Both the position numbers and the translations under genes were made by a program. From Cesiribacter andamanensis AMV16 (lineage in GTDB: Bacteria; Bacteroidota; Bacteroidia; Cytophagales; Cyclobacteriaceae), in the NCBI RefSeq assembly GCF_000348925.1, contig NZ_AODQ01000004.1:1-64000 (forward strand): a stretch of 64,000 bases of DNA, in the 5' to 3' direction. Below are positions 25,239 through 34,748 of the stretch, piece by piece (the stretch's first letter is position 1; every line of letters begins with the position of its first letter). The notes under the pieces are model-generated. The model had not been told where the DNA came from. It was given only the letters and a program-made list of their open reading frames with translations, and did no database searches.

Positions 25239-26414
25239 TTACTGTAGTACTACTCGTGTTACTTTACGTTCAAGGCTGTTAGAGATCTGCAGCAGATACA
25301 TTCCAGGAGCTATGCCTGCCGTTTCAAATCCTTCGGTCGATAATCCAGCGTTCTTAATCACCCGTCCGGAAGTGTCAAACAGTACCAACTGGCTTTCTGC
25401 AGGACCATTATAGGTAATGTGTACACGACCGTTTTTAGCATGGGCATTGAAAACTTCTGCCCCTATGCGCACGACTCTTGTTCCTTTATCTTCTACCGTT
25501 CCGTCTATATCAACGGTAAGCAGGCGGTAATATACAGTGCCGGCCAGGCCTGGGCTGTGACGAAAAGAATACACTTGCTTGCCATAGTCAGTGCCTTTGG
25601 CACTGATGGTGCCGGCAGGAGTAAAGGTACTGCCTTCAGTCGACCACTCTACTACATAATGGCTAAAGTTCCATTCCTTGGCAGCTTCCCAGCGAACCTC
25701 AACCGATGAGCCTGTAGAACGAACTGTATAATGAGTCAAATCAACAGGTTGGGGTGTTGGGGGATAAGCTAGGTAATCGCATTTATTCGGGGCAGTAGGA
25801 TCGCTATTATTCCCACTCATGTTGAATTCCTTTTGAATGCAATCTAAATACTCGGGATTCAACCAAAAGACACCATCATTTCGTGGAAATGGCATGAAGT
25901 TAATAGCGTTACCATTAATCTTTTTACCTCCAATTTCCAAGAAGTCAGCTGAAAGTCCGGAATCAGTTTGAGATGCAGCTTTGATATCACCTCCTGGACG
26001 AATAATAATATAGGAGTCTGCATCCATGATGAGCCGACCCTTCTCATTATCAAGTTTGTTCAGGAAAAGTGTTGCTCCAGGCTCAATTAATATGATTCCA
26101 TTGTAGTAAAAAATATTTGTGAACGAGACTGTATGCCCAGCTCTTATCAACATAATATCTGGTTTATCGACTTTTTCTGGAAAATCAGGCCCACTGGCCT
26201 TACCTGTTGATCCTGGATAAAGTCCGGATACAGTCCCTGTTCCAAAAGTTGAACTGGTGAGACCATTAATATCCCCAGTATATTCACCAGTAGCCCACTT
26301 TGAAGTGCTACCTGCCCAATTTGTTGATGAAACAGTATAATAGACAGTATAAGTCTGCCCGAACACCGGCCCACCCAGCGCCACTAGCAGTATAAAGAGT
26401 AAAAGTTTTTTCAT
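25239..26414 (-). CDS. T9SS-sorted surface protein
   Basis: A 391-residue secreted protein with a signal peptide (about 1-19, GGPVFGQ), an N-terminal beta-rich part (about 20-200; a run of short strands such as IILIEPGATLFLNKL and YIIIRPGGDIKAAS, as in the two neighbouring genes) and an Ig-like module (about 225-310: VDLTHYTVRSTGSSVEVRWEAAKEWNFSHYVVEWS). The type A sorting domain (about 320-391) ends GIAPGMYLLQISN...VTRVVLQ. Its C-terminal modules resemble the two neighbours in layout but are clearly more diverged. It is probably surface-anchored through the T9SS; its binding target is unknown. Confidence 0.87.
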   Translation of the reverse strand: MKKLLLFILLVALGGPVFGQTYTVYYTVSSTNWAGSTSKWATGEYTGDINGLTSSTFGTGTVSGLYPGSTGKASGPDFPEKVDKPDIMLIRAGHTVSFTNIFYYNGIILIEPGATLFLNKLDNEKGRLIMDADSYIIIRPGGDIKAASQTDSGLSADFLEIGGKKINGNAINFMPFPRNDGVFWLNPEYLDCIQKEFNMSGNNSDPTAPNKCDYLAYPPTPQPVDLTHYTVRSTGSSVEVRWEAAKEWNFSHYVVEWSTEGSTFTPAGTISAKGTDYGKQVYSFRHSPGLAGTVYYRLLTVDIDGTVEDKGTRVVRIGAEVFNAHAKNGRVHITYNGPAESQLVLFDTSGRVIKNAGLSTEGFETAGIAPGMYLLQISNSLERKVTRVVLQ

Positions 26415-26690
26415 GACCGTAGAATTTTGGAGCGAGTAGTAATAAAGCAGCGCAATTATCTGAGATCAAAATTAAAAAACGTTTCGATAAGTCAAAAACT
26501 TACACGTCTTATTTTTTAATTATTCAAATAATTCCTTGAATGATATACGTAAAAAGAGCCTTAACGGTTGGTCTACATGGGATATTTATCCCCAAAAATA
26601 ATTCCGAGCACCAAAAGCATTACACAGGAGCGCTTTTAAGCTCTTCTGCAGAAAAAAGCCCTCTCTGCCCTAAACCAGCCCCTCATATTC
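26415..26690. other. AT-rich intergenic region, no gene
   Basis: This stretch separates the minus-strand T9SS genes from the plus-strand crotonase gene. Only a meaningless 60-codon frame is present. It marks the right border of the AT-rich accessory block. Confidence 0.6.
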
Positions 26691-26721
26691 TTGTAGGTTG
26701 CCCCGGCAGCCTTTATCTTTG
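26691..26721 (+). promoter_or_regulatory. Promoter of the enoyl-CoA hydratase gene
   Basis: TTG (26691-26693), a 20-bp spacer and TATCTTTG (26714-26721) agree with the Bacteroidota promoter consensus. The ATG follows 22 bp after the -7 box. Confidence 0.6.
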
Positions 26722-26743
26722 AGCCAAACCTGACAAAATAGGC

Positions 26744-27532
26744 ATGAACGAATTCGACAACCTGCTTTTAGATATAGATAGCACTGGCATTCTGACCATT
26801 ACCATCAATCGTCCTGATAAACTCAATGCTCTGAACGGTGACACTATAGAAGAACTGCGGACCGCCATCCAGCAAGTCTATGATGACCCCACCATCAAGG
26901 GAGTGATCCTGACCGGAAGCGGTGAGAAAGCATTTGTTGCCGGCGCCGATATCAGCGAACTGGCCCAGCTTACTGAAGTAAACGGCCGCAAATTCTCGGA
27001 ACGGGGTCAGGAAGTATTCGCCCTCTTTGAGAATTGCCACAAGCCCACCATTGCGGCGGTAAATGGCTTTGCCCTGGGCGGCGGCTGCGAAATTGCCATG
27101 GCCTGTCACATGCGCATTGCCACCCAAAACGCCCGCTTTGGCCAGCCGGAGGTAAATCTGGGCATTATCCCAGGCTATGGGGGCACCCAGCGCCTAACCC
27201 AGCTCATTGGTAAGGGCAAGGCCATGGAACTGATGATGACCGGGGATATGATCGGCGCCGACGAAGCCAAAGCCCTGGGCCTGGTAAACCATGTGGTGGC
27301 CGGCCGGGAAGAACTCACCGCTAAATGCCAGGAACTGATGCAAAAGATCACCAGCAAAGGCCCCCTGGCCATAGGCATGGTGGTGGATTGTGTAAATGGC
27401 GTGTTTAACCCGCAGGTAAAGGGTTACCAGGCCGAAGCAAACGCCTTTGGCAGCTGCTGCCGCACCGCCGATTTTAAAGAAGGCACCGCTGCTTTTCTGG
27501 AAAAACGCAAACCCCACTTTTCCGGAGAATAA
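26744..27532 (+). CDS. Enoyl-CoA hydratase/isomerase (crotonase family)
   Basis: A 262-residue crotonase-fold enzyme that adds water to 2-enoyl-CoA (crotonyl-CoA type substrates). Both catalytic glutamates are present: E116 (LGGGCEIAMA) and E136 (GQPEVNLGIIPGYGG). The oxyanion-hole segments FVAGADI and NGFALGGG are intact. The closest functional class is short-chain 3-hydroxybutyryl-CoA dehydratase, but substrate range cannot be told. A clear promoter precedes it; the flippase gene follows after 18 bp and may be co-transcribed. Confidence 0.92.
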   Translation: MNEFDNLLLDIDSTGILTITINRPDKLNALNGDTIEELRTAIQQVYDDPTIKGVILTGSGEKAFVAGADISELAQLTEVNGRKFSERGQEVFALFENCHKPTIAAVNGFALGGGCEIAMACHMRIATQNARFGQPEVNLGIIPGYGGTQRLTQLIGKGKAMELMMTGDMIGADEAKALGLVNHVVAGREELTAKCQELMQKITSKGPLAIGMVVDCVNGVFNPQVKGYQAEANAFGSCCRTADFKEGTAAFLEKRKPHFSGE

Positions 27533-27550
27533 AGGCCCCGCGCCTGCCCC

Positions 27551-29068
27551 ATGAGCAGCCTAAAAAAACTTGCCGGCGATACGGCCCTTTACGGCATCAG
27601 CAGCATTCTGGGCCGCGCCCTTAACTTTCTGCTGGTACCCCTCTATACCAGTGTGTTTGCCGTAGGCGAGTACGGCATAGTGGGTACACTCTATGCTTAT
27701 GTGGCCTTTTTTAATGTGCTCTATACCTATGGAATGGAAACGGCCTATTTCCGATTTGCCAACAGGCAGCGGGAACAAGAGCAACTAGCCTATAATACAA
27801 GTTTTACCTCTATCCTGATCACCAGCCTGCTGCTGAGCGGCATCCTGTTTCTGCTGGCGCCCACACTACTGGAATGGCTCAATTACCAGCGGCTTCCAGT
27901 GAGCTACATCTACTGGCTGGCCATTATCATTGCTCTAGATGCCATTGTGGCCATCCCCTTTGCCCGCCTGCGGCTGCAAAACCGGCCCATACTCTTTGCC
28001 AGCGCCCGCCTGATCAATATTTTTCTGAACATTGGCCTGAACCTCTTTTTCCTGGTACTATGCCCGGCCATTCTCCGGGGGGAATGGCCCATGCTTAGCT
28101 CGCTGCAGCCACTGGTGGAGCGCATCTATGATCCCGGCCTGGGGGTTGGCTATGTATTCCTGTCCAACCTTATTGCAAATTCGCTGTACCTGCCGCTGTT
28201 GCTGCCCGTACTATTAAAAGTGCGTCTGCAGCTGTACAAACCCATGTGGAAGGAGATGCTCCTCTACAGCTACCCCCTGCTGCTCATGGGCATTGCCGGG
28301 GTTACCAACCAGATGCTGTCCATCCCCCTGCTGCAGCACTGGCTGCCGGACAATTTCTATGAAGCGTACAACAAGGAGGCCGCCGTGGGTATCTTCATTG
28401 GCTGCTACAAGCTCTCCATTTTCATGAACCTTGCCATACAGGCGTTTCGCTTTGCGGCTGAGCCTTTCTTTTTCAGCAAGGCTTCGGACAAGAACTCTCC
28501 TGCCCTTTTCAGTCAGGTAATGCACTACTTTATTCTGGTCTGCTGCCTGATCCTGTTTGCCGTTACAGTGAACCTTCCGTGGCTAGTTCCCCTGTTGCTG
28601 CGTGACACCATTTACCTGGAGGGCCTTGAGATTGTTCCGATCCTGCTGCTGGGCTACCTTTTTTATGGGGTGTACCTGAATCTCTCCATCTGGTTCAAGC
28701 TCTCGGACAAAACCGGCTGGGGCACCTGGTTTACCAGCATTGGCGCTGTACTGACCATAGTACTCAACCTGCTGCTGATCCCGCTGTTGGGCTATATGGG
28801 GGCAGCCCTCTCGTCCCTGCTGGTATACTTTAGCATTATGGCCATGTGCTATTATTATGGACAGAAGTTCTACCCCATTCCCTACCGCACCCTAAGCGGC
28901 CTGCTTTACATCGGGGGTACCGTGATGCTTGCTTATGCCCTGCGCCTGCTGATGCCGGAAGCTACCTGGCCCGCCGTAGCAGCCGGCATTGGCGCCACCC
29001 TGCTTTATATCCTGGCCATTGGCCTGTATGAAATGAAGCGGCTGCGCACATCCCCCAGCCCTTTTTAG
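27551..29068 (+). CDS. Oligosaccharide flippase / polysaccharide biosynthesis protein
   Basis: A 505-residue integral membrane protein of the MOP (MATE/Wzx/MurJ-like) superfamily with about 12-14 membrane helices. The N-terminus ([27 protein letters not shown]) is the usual start of the family. These proteins flip lipid-linked sugars across the inner membrane. The genes that follow (dut, sugar nucleotidyltransferase, TPR, DUF4292, EnvC-like) all run the same way, suggesting a role in making a surface glycan or peptidoglycan precursor; the substrate is unknown. Confidence 0.88.
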   Translation: MSSLKKLAGDTALYGISSILGRALNFLLVPLYTSVFAVGEYGIVGTLYAYVAFFNVLYTYGMETAYFRFANRQREQEQLAYNTSFTSILITSLLLSGILFLLAPTLLEWLNYQRLPVSYIYWLAIIIALDAIVAIPFARLRLQNRPILFASARLINIFLNIGLNLFFLVLCPAILRGEWPMLSSLQPLVERIYDPGLGVGYVFLSNLIANSLYLPLLLPVLLKVRLQLYKPMWKEMLLYSYPLLLMGIAGVTNQMLSIPLLQHWLPDNFYEAYNKEAAVGIFIGCYKLSIFMNLAIQAFRFAAEPFFFSKASDKNSPALFSQVMHYFILVCCLILFAVTVNLPWLVPLLLRDTIYLEGLEIVPILLLGYLFYGVYLNLSIWFKLSDKTGWGTWFTSIGAVLTIVLNLLLIPLLGYMGAALSSLLVYFSIMAMCYYYGQKFYPIPYRTLSGLLYIGGTVMLAYALRLLMPEATWPAVAAGIGATLLYILAIGLYEMKRLRTSPSPF

Positions 29069-29076
29069 TATCTTTG
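29069..29076 (+). promoter_or_regulatory. Probable -7 box of dut
   Basis: TATCTTTG overlaps the end of the flippase gene and lies 32 bp before the dut ATG. No good -33 box, so this may be a secondary promoter inside the cluster. Confidence 0.4.
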
Positions 29077-29108
29077 TCGAAACCGGAACCCCTCACCTCC
29101 TAGCCTGT

Positions 29109-29555
29109 ATGAACAACGAACTTGCCGTTAAGGTCATCAACACATCGCATCACCCCCTGCCGGCTTACCAGACTCCTGCGGCTGCCGGCCTGGACCTGCG
29201 TGCCTTTTTAGCAGAACCCCTGGAGCTGAAGCCCCTGCAGCGGGTTCTGATCCCCACCGGCCTGTTTCTGGAGATACCCCTGGGCTTTGAAGCGCAGGTG
29301 CGCCCCCGCAGTGGCCTGGCCTATAAACATGGGGTTACGGTCCTGAACAGCCCGGGCACCATCGATGCCGATTACCGGGGCGAACTGAAGATCCTTTTGG
29401 TTAACCTTTCGGCAGATCCATTCGTTATTAACGACGGTGAGCGCATTGCCCAGCTGGTGGTGGCCCGCCATGAGGCAGTCCGCTGGGAAGGCACCGAAGC
29501 CCTCTCCGATTCCAGTCGGGGCCAGGGAGGCTTTGGCAGCTCGGGAACCAGGTAA
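29109..29555 (+). CDS. dut: dUTP diphosphatase
   Basis: A 148-residue trimeric dUTPase that hydrolyses dUTP to dUMP and keeps uracil out of DNA. All conserved motifs are visible: [41 protein letters not shown] and the flexible C-terminal [12 protein letters not shown] that closes over the active site. It sits inside an envelope gene cluster, a linkage I recall as common in Bacteroidota though the roles are unrelated. Confidence 0.96.
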   Translation: MNNELAVKVINTSHHPLPAYQTPAAAGLDLRAFLAEPLELKPLQRVLIPTGLFLEIPLGFEAQVRPRSGLAYKHGVTVLNSPGTIDADYRGELKILLVNLSADPFVINDGERIAQLVVARHEAVRWEGTEALSDSSRGQGGFGSSGTR

Positions 29556-29682
29556 CCAGCTAGCCCGCAGGTATCAGCCTGTGAAGAAGAGAAGATACAC
29601 AGCCGCTCATCCCTTATCGCTGACACCTTGTATCATTCAACTCGTATTTTAACCTAACGTATACCATACATTTTTTCTCTCT

Positions 29683-30690
29683 ATGAACATTATTATCCCT
29701 ATGGCTGGCCGGGGCACACGCATGCGCCCGCATTCGCTTACCGTTCCCAAACCCCTGCTGCCCATTGCCGGCAAGCCCATTGCCCAGCGCCTGGTTGAGG
29801 ATATTGCAGGCATTGCCCAGCAAAAGATCGATAACATCGGTTTTGTGATCCACCCCAGCTTTGGGCAGGACGTAGAAGTACACCTGAAGGAAGTGGCTGC
29901 CCAGCTGGGTGCCAAAGGCCATGTCTTTTACCAGGAGAAAGCCCTGGGCACTGCCCATGCCATTATGTGCGCCGGCGAGCTGCTGGAGGGCAACTGCATT
30001 GTAGCCTTTGCCGATACCCTGTTCAAAGCCGATTTTCGGCTCGATACCAGCAGCGACGGCATTATCTGGGTGCAAAAAGTAGAAGACCCCCGCCCCTTTG
30101 GCGTGGTGAAGGTGGATAGCGACGGGCACATTACCGATTTTGTAGAAAAGCCCCAGCAATTTGTTTCTGACCTGGCCATCATTGGCATCTATTACTTTAA
30201 AGAGGGTGACTGGCTGCGCCGGGAGATCCAGTACCTGCTCGATAACGACATCAAGGACAAGGGCGAGTACCAGATCACCAATGCCCTGGAGAACATGAAG
30301 CAGAAGGGTGCCAAATTTGTGCCCGGACAGGTAGATGAATGGCTGGACTGCGGCAACAAAGATGTAACCGTCTACACCAACCAGCGCTACCTGGAGTACA
30401 TCAAGGATAAGGAGTTGGTGGCCAAATCGGCCAAAATCACCAATTCGGTGATCATCCCCCCCTGTTATATCGGAGAAAATGTAGAGCTGTACAATTCAGT
30501 GATAGGCCCGCACGTTTCCATAGGAGATAACAGCAAGATCTGGGACAGCCGCCTGGAAAACACCATTGTGCAGACCAACAGCCAGGTGAAAGACCTCCGG
30601 GCCAAGAACTCGATGCTGGGAAACTATGTTATCTATGAAGGCAGGGCAAAAGACCTTAGCGTAGGTGATTATAACGTTGTAAAAGAATAA
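29683..30690 (+). CDS. Sugar-phosphate nucleotidyltransferase
   Basis: A 335-residue enzyme that couples a sugar 1-phosphate to a nucleotide. The N-terminal Rossmann-like part has the signature MAGRGTRMRPHSLTVPKPLLP (about residues 7-27), then ALGTAHAI and FADTLF. VEKP follows, then the conserved DEWLDCGN. The C-terminal part (about 250-335) looks like a short left-handed beta-helix (hexapeptide repeats such as AKITNSVIIPPCYIGENVEL), usual for glucose- or mannose-type pyrophosphorylases. The exact sugar cannot be assigned. It is likely to supply activated sugar for the glycan handled by the upstream flippase. Confidence 0.9.
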   Translation: MNIIIPMAGRGTRMRPHSLTVPKPLLPIAGKPIAQRLVEDIAGIAQQKIDNIGFVIHPSFGQDVEVHLKEVAAQLGAKGHVFYQEKALGTAHAIMCAGELLEGNCIVAFADTLFKADFRLDTSSDGIIWVQKVEDPRPFGVVKVDSDGHITDFVEKPQQFVSDLAIIGIYYFKEGDWLRREIQYLLDNDIKDKGEYQITNALENMKQKGAKFVPGQVDEWLDCGNKDVTVYTNQRYLEYIKDKELVAKSAKITNSVIIPPCYIGENVELYNSVIGPHVSIGDNSKIWDSRLENTIVQTNSQVKDLRAKNSMLGNYVIYEGRAKDLSVGDYNVVKE

Positions 30691-30695
30691 CCGGC

Positions 30696-32450
30696 ATGAG
30701 GCTGTTACCGCATCGGATAGTCCGTATGAGTTTTTTCACATACCTACTGCTTGCAGTAGGTATGTCTTTTTCATACGCACAGAAAACCCCTAAAAAGGAC
30801 AAAACCACCCCAAAAACCGCTCAGCTGCAGACCGGAGCTGCCGATGAGTACTTTATGGATGGCGTGCGCTATGCGCTAACAGATGATCATAAAAAAGCCC
30901 TCAGCGCCTTTGAGCAGTCGCTGAAGATCAATCCCAAAAACGCGGCAGCCCACTACAAAATGGCCGAAATTCTGCTGCAGCAGGAGCGCTATGAGGCTGC
31001 TATAGGCCATGCCCGGGAAGCACTGGCCCTGGATAAGGAAAACCAGTGGTACTACATGGTACTGGCCGAAGCCCAGCTGCGCTCCGGCAACTCGGCCGAT
31101 GCCGCCGCCACCGTTGAGGGCATGATGAGCCGGTCGGGCGCCGCTCCCCACAATTATCTGAAACTGGCCCAGATTTACCTGCAGCTCAACCAGACCGACA
31201 AGGCCCTAACGGCCCTGAACAAAGCCGAAAAAGAACTGGGCATTGATGAAGGCATTGTAGAGCTCAAGCAGCGCCTCTACCTGAGCCAGAACAAACTGGC
31301 CGATGCCCTGGCCGAAGGCGAAAAACTGGTAGCCCACTACCCTACCGAAAGCAGCTATGCCCTGCGCCAGGCCCGCCTGTTGCTGAATGTAGAGCGCTAT
31401 GCCGATGCTCAAAAATACCTGCAGACCTACCTGGAGAAGCACCCCCAGGATGCCGAAGCCAACTACCTGCTGGCCAAAGCGTATGAGGCCCAGCAACAGC
31501 CCCGGCAGGCCAGTGAATACCTCATCAAAGCCTTTGCCAGCCCCGAGCTGGACATTCAGATTAAACTGCAGGAAATGGCCCGCCTTATTCCGCAGCTGGC
31601 CCAGCGACCTGAGCTGGAAGGCAGCCTGGAGCAAATGGCTGCCACCATCCGGGAAGCGCACCCGGCCGATGCCCAGGCCTACGCCATCTCCGGTGATCTG
31701 GCCATAGCCCGCAACCAGAAGCAGCAGGCCCGCGCCAGCTACCTGCAGGCCCTGCAACAGGAAGAAAACAACTTTGAGGTCTGGCAGAACGTACTTACCC
31801 TTGGTCTGGAACTGGGCCGCTATGACAGCGTGGCCCGCGAGGCCGACCAGGCCCTGATGCTCTTTCCCAACCAGGCTGCTCTTTACTACTTTAGCGGCGC
31901 CGCCAACCTTAGCCTGGATAAGTTTGATGAAGCGGCCATGGCCCTGGAGCAGGGCAAGCGCCTGGCTGCTGCCAACAAACAGCTTATCAGCATCTTTAAC
32001 AGCCACCTGGGCGATGCCTATAATGGACTGAAGCGCTACGACCTCTCCGATGCCGCCTATGAGGCTGCCCTGGCCTTTGACCCCAACAACGCCTACATCC
32101 TGAATAACTACAGCTATTATCTGGCCCTGCGGGGCGACAAACTGCCCCTGGCCCTGGAAATGAGCAAGAAACTCGTAGCCCAACATCCCACCAACCCCAA
32201 CTACCTGGATACCCATGCCTGGGTGCTCTACCGCCTGGGCAAGTTCGATCAGGCCCTGCCCCATCTGCAAAATGCGCTTAAAGAAGCTGCCGGCAACGAT
32301 GATGGCACAATTCTTGAACATTATGGCGATGTACTCTTTCGCCTGGGCCGGGTAGATGAGGCCCTCCAGCAATGGAAAAAAGCCCTGACCAAGCCTGGCG
32401 TATCTGCCCAACTAGAGAAAAAAATAAAGGACCGAAAGCTCTATGAATAA
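30696..32450 (+). CDS. Exported TPR-repeat protein
   Basis: A 584-residue protein with a signal peptide (about 10-28, ending SFSYAQ; a second possible start at 30726 would trim the n-region) and TPR repeats across nearly all of the rest (motifs such as ALSAFEQSLKINPKNAAAHY and AAYEAALAFDPNNAYILNNY). It is a periplasmic or outer-membrane scaffold by inference. It starts 5 bp after the nucleotidyltransferase and its stop overlaps the DUF4292 gene by 8 bp, so translation is coupled. No enzyme domain is seen. Confidence 0.85.
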   Translation: MRLLPHRIVRMSFFTYLLLAVGMSFSYAQKTPKKDKTTPKTAQLQTGAADEYFMDGVRYALTDDHKKALSAFEQSLKINPKNAAAHYKMAEILLQQERYEAAIGHAREALALDKENQWYYMVLAEAQLRSGNSADAAATVEGMMSRSGAAPHNYLKLAQIYLQLNQTDKALTALNKAEKELGIDEGIVELKQRLYLSQNKLADALAEGEKLVAHYPTESSYALRQARLLLNVERYADAQKYLQTYLEKHPQDAEANYLLAKAYEAQQQPRQASEYLIKAFASPELDIQIKLQEMARLIPQLAQRPELEGSLEQMAATIREAHPADAQAYAISGDLAIARNQKQQARASYLQALQQEENNFEVWQNVLTLGLELGRYDSVAREADQALMLFPNQAALYYFSGAANLSLDKFDEAAMALEQGKRLAAANKQLISIFNSHLGDAYNGLKRYDLSDAAYEAALAFDPNNAYILNNYSYYLALRGDKLPLALEMSKKLVAQHPTNPNYLDTHAWVLYRLGKFDQALPHLQNALKEAAGNDDGTILEHYGDVLFRLGRVDEALQQWKKALTKPGVSAQLEKKIKDRKLYE

Positions 32451-33201
32451 CAATCTGCTGGCCCTGCTGCTTGCTACCCTGCTCGTGCTCACAGGCTGTA
32501 AGCGCGATGCCATTCCTACCGTAAGCGAAAAAGACCTGGCCGCCCTCAACGTACGCCCCGTAGATTTTAAATACCTCAATACGCGCAGCAAGATCTCCTA
32601 TGAAAATGGCGATCAGCGCATGAGCTCCCCCACCAACATCCGCATCCGCAAAGACAGCCTCATCTGGTTTTCGGTAACCCCTGTTCTGGGCATTGAAGCT
32701 GCCCGCGGGCTGGTAACGCGCGATTCGCTCTTTCTGGTAAACAAGCTGCAGAAAGAATACCACGCCTACAGCTTTCAGGAGCTAAGCCAGAAAATGAATG
32801 TGGTGGTGGATTTTGATATTCTGCAGGCGGCCCTGCTGGGCGATCCCATTGTTCCCCTTACGACCAACAACCGCATACGCCGCACCGAGTCCGAAACCAT
32901 TGTCATGCAGCAGCAACAGGGGGTAGATATCATCAACTACTTCAACAACGCCACCCTTAAGCTCATAAAAGTAATTCTGCAGGAGCCCAATTCGCCCAAC
33001 AACCTGCTGCTGCAGTATGCTGATTTTCAAAATCATGGCACCAACATGCTGCCCTACACCAGCACCATTACGGCCCAATACCAGGAGAAGCAAGAAATGC
33101 GGGCTACGGTAGTTGCTTTTCAGCATAATAAGGCCGAGTTTAGTGATACGGCTTTATCATTTCCGTTCAGCATTCCGGATCGCTATGTTCGCAAACACTA
33201 G
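32443..33201 (+). CDS. DUF4292 lipoprotein
   Basis: A 252-residue lipoprotein with the lipobox LVLTGC (Cys19). The mature part matches DUF4292: an N-terminal KYLNTRSKISYENG segment, then DSLIWFSVTPVLGIEAARGLV and DFDILQAALLGDPIVPL, and a strand-rich C-terminus. The order of amphipathic strands around a hydrophobic core is like LolA/LolB outer-membrane lipoprotein carriers. A LolB-like role is an inference; I cannot run a structure search. It is translationally coupled to the TPR gene before it and to the EnvC-like gene after it. Confidence 0.82.
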   Translation: MNNNLLALLLATLLVLTGCKRDAIPTVSEKDLAALNVRPVDFKYLNTRSKISYENGDQRMSSPTNIRIRKDSLIWFSVTPVLGIEAARGLVTRDSLFLVNKLQKEYHAYSFQELSQKMNVVVDFDILQAALLGDPIVPLTTNNRIRRTESETIVMQQQQGVDIINYFNNATLKLIKVILQEPNSPNNLLLQYADFQNHGTNMLPYTSTITAQYQEKQEMRATVVAFQHNKAEFSDTALSFPFSIPDRYVRKH

Positions 33202-34426
33202 AGGGGTTGGCCTGTGGGGTATCGTATTATTGTGCCTGCTGGTGGCGCCGGCTGTTGCCCAGAATAAGGCAGAGCTGGAAAAAAAGAAGCAGGAAAACCT
33301 GAAGAAAATACGCGAGGCAGAGAACATTCTCTCCCAGACCCGCAACGAAAAAAAGGCAACGCTGGGCGAGCTCTCTGCCCTGGAAGCCCAGATTGCCGCC
33401 AGCCAGGAGCTTACCCGCCTGATCAGCAAAGAACTTTCTCTGCTCGATGCCGAGATCGGCGAGCTGGGCCTGGTAGTACGCGCACTGGAGAAAGACCTTA
33501 GCCAGTTTAAGCAGGAGTATGCCAAAATGGTGTACAATGCCTATAAAGCCAATAAAGGCTACAGTACCCTTACCTTTCTTTTTTCGGCCCCCACCTTTAA
33601 CCAGCTCTTCATGCGCATGAAGTGGCTGGAGCAGTACAAGGAAGCCCGCATTGTGCAGCTGGAGCAGATCCGCAAAGTGCAGGACCTGCTGGGCATGCAG
33701 CAGCAGCAGGTCAGGAGCAAACGTCAGGAGCAGCAGAAGCTGCTCGATGAGCAGGTAGCCCAGAACCAAAACCTCATTGCCCTGCAGCAGCGCCAGAGCC
33801 GCACCATTGCCCGCCTGAGCGAACAGGAAAAAAGCATTCAGCAAGACCTGAACCAGCGCCGCAAAGACCTGCAGCAGCTGGATGCCCTGCTGGCCCGCCT
33901 GGTAAAAGAAGAAATAGAGCGCGCCCGCAAAGAGGCCGAAGCCGAAGCCAGGCGCAACAAAACCGCTACTGCCAGTGCTTCTGCTGCCGTACCCCTAACC
34001 CCTGAGGCCGCCGCCCTTGGAAATTCCTTTGAGGGCGCCCGCGCCCGCCTGTTGTGGCCGGTGGCCAGCGGCTTTATCTCCGCCCAGTTTGGCGAGCAGC
34101 AGGTCTATAAGCAGGTGAAGCTGGAGAACAGCGGCATTGAGATCCAGACCAAAGAAAATGAGCAGGTGCGTGCGGTGTTTGATGGCGAGGTGCGCCGCGT
34201 ATTCTTTATGCCTGGCATGAACAACGTGGTCATGATCCAGCACGGCCAGTACTTTACCGTGTATGCCCGCCTGAAAGAAGTAACCGTAAAGCCCCTGCAG
34301 AAAATCAAGGCCAAAGACCCCATCGGTACGGTCTATACTACCAAAGAAGGGGTAAGCGAGGTACACTTCGAGATCTGGAAAAACGATCAGAAACTGAATC
34401 CCGAGCAGTGGCTCTTTAAGAATTAA
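33185..34426 (+). CDS. EnvC-like protein: coiled coil plus degenerate LytM domain
   Basis: A 413-residue periplasmic protein. ATG 33185, inside the end of the DUF4292 gene, gives a proper signal peptide (about 1-26, APAVAQ). A long coiled coil (about 27-270, rich in Glu, Gln, Lys and Arg) leads to a LytM/M23 domain (about 295-410). The zinc ligands are degenerate: the first histidine motif reads NSGIEI instead of HxGIDI, and the last reads EVHFEIW with only one His of HxH. Like E. coli EnvC it probably activates an amidase rather than cutting peptidoglycan itself. It is the last gene of the cluster. Confidence 0.87.
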   Translation: MFANTRGVGLWGIVLLCLLVAPAVAQNKAELEKKKQENLKKIREAENILSQTRNEKKATLGELSALEAQIAASQELTRLISKELSLLDAEIGELGLVVRALEKDLSQFKQEYAKMVYNAYKANKGYSTLTFLFSAPTFNQLFMRMKWLEQYKEARIVQLEQIRKVQDLLGMQQQQVRSKRQEQQKLLDEQVAQNQNLIALQQRQSRTIARLSEQEKSIQQDLNQRRKDLQQLDALLARLVKEEIERARKEAEAEARRNKTATASASAAVPLTPEAAALGNSFEGARARLLWPVASGFISAQFGEQQVYKQVKLENSGIEIQTKENEQVRAVFDGEVRRVFFMPGMNNVVMIQHGQYFTVYARLKEVTVKPLQKIKAKDPIGTVYTTKEGVSEVHFEIWKNDQKLNPEQWLFKN

Positions 34427-34748
34427 GAGATTTTAGGCTCTTTTTTGGCAAAGTAAGGTTTCTACCTAAAATGCAAGCCGCCCCTACAGGCCCTTTTCGA
34501 TCATACCGCTTTCAGGGGAAAAATTATCAGATTCATCCTATATCAACGTATTGTTTATCAGAAAAATACAATCCCAAAAGCGGGCTCTTCGCCCATTTTC
34601 TAACGGTAAACCTATAGGAAGTGAAGGATTTAAGCAGAAAAAGTGAACTTTTGCAGAAGCGTACGCCTTTTTTTCACAGAAGTCCGGCCTGCGGATTTGA
34701 GTATCGTCTTCATTTGATTAATTTTACTAACGAACCTAAAGTAGCTAC
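34427..34748. other. Intergenic region upstream of tatA, no gene
   Basis: 322 bp without a credible gene. A weak stem (AAGAG...CTCTT with following Ts at about 34427-34446) may end the envelope cluster. The promoter of tatA must lie here but no clear TAnnTTTG box was found. Confidence 0.55.

Noticed and set aside
26540-26722. A 60-codon plus-strand frame before the enoyl-CoA hydratase gene.
   Set aside because: It has no recognisable features and overlaps the promoter elements of the next gene.
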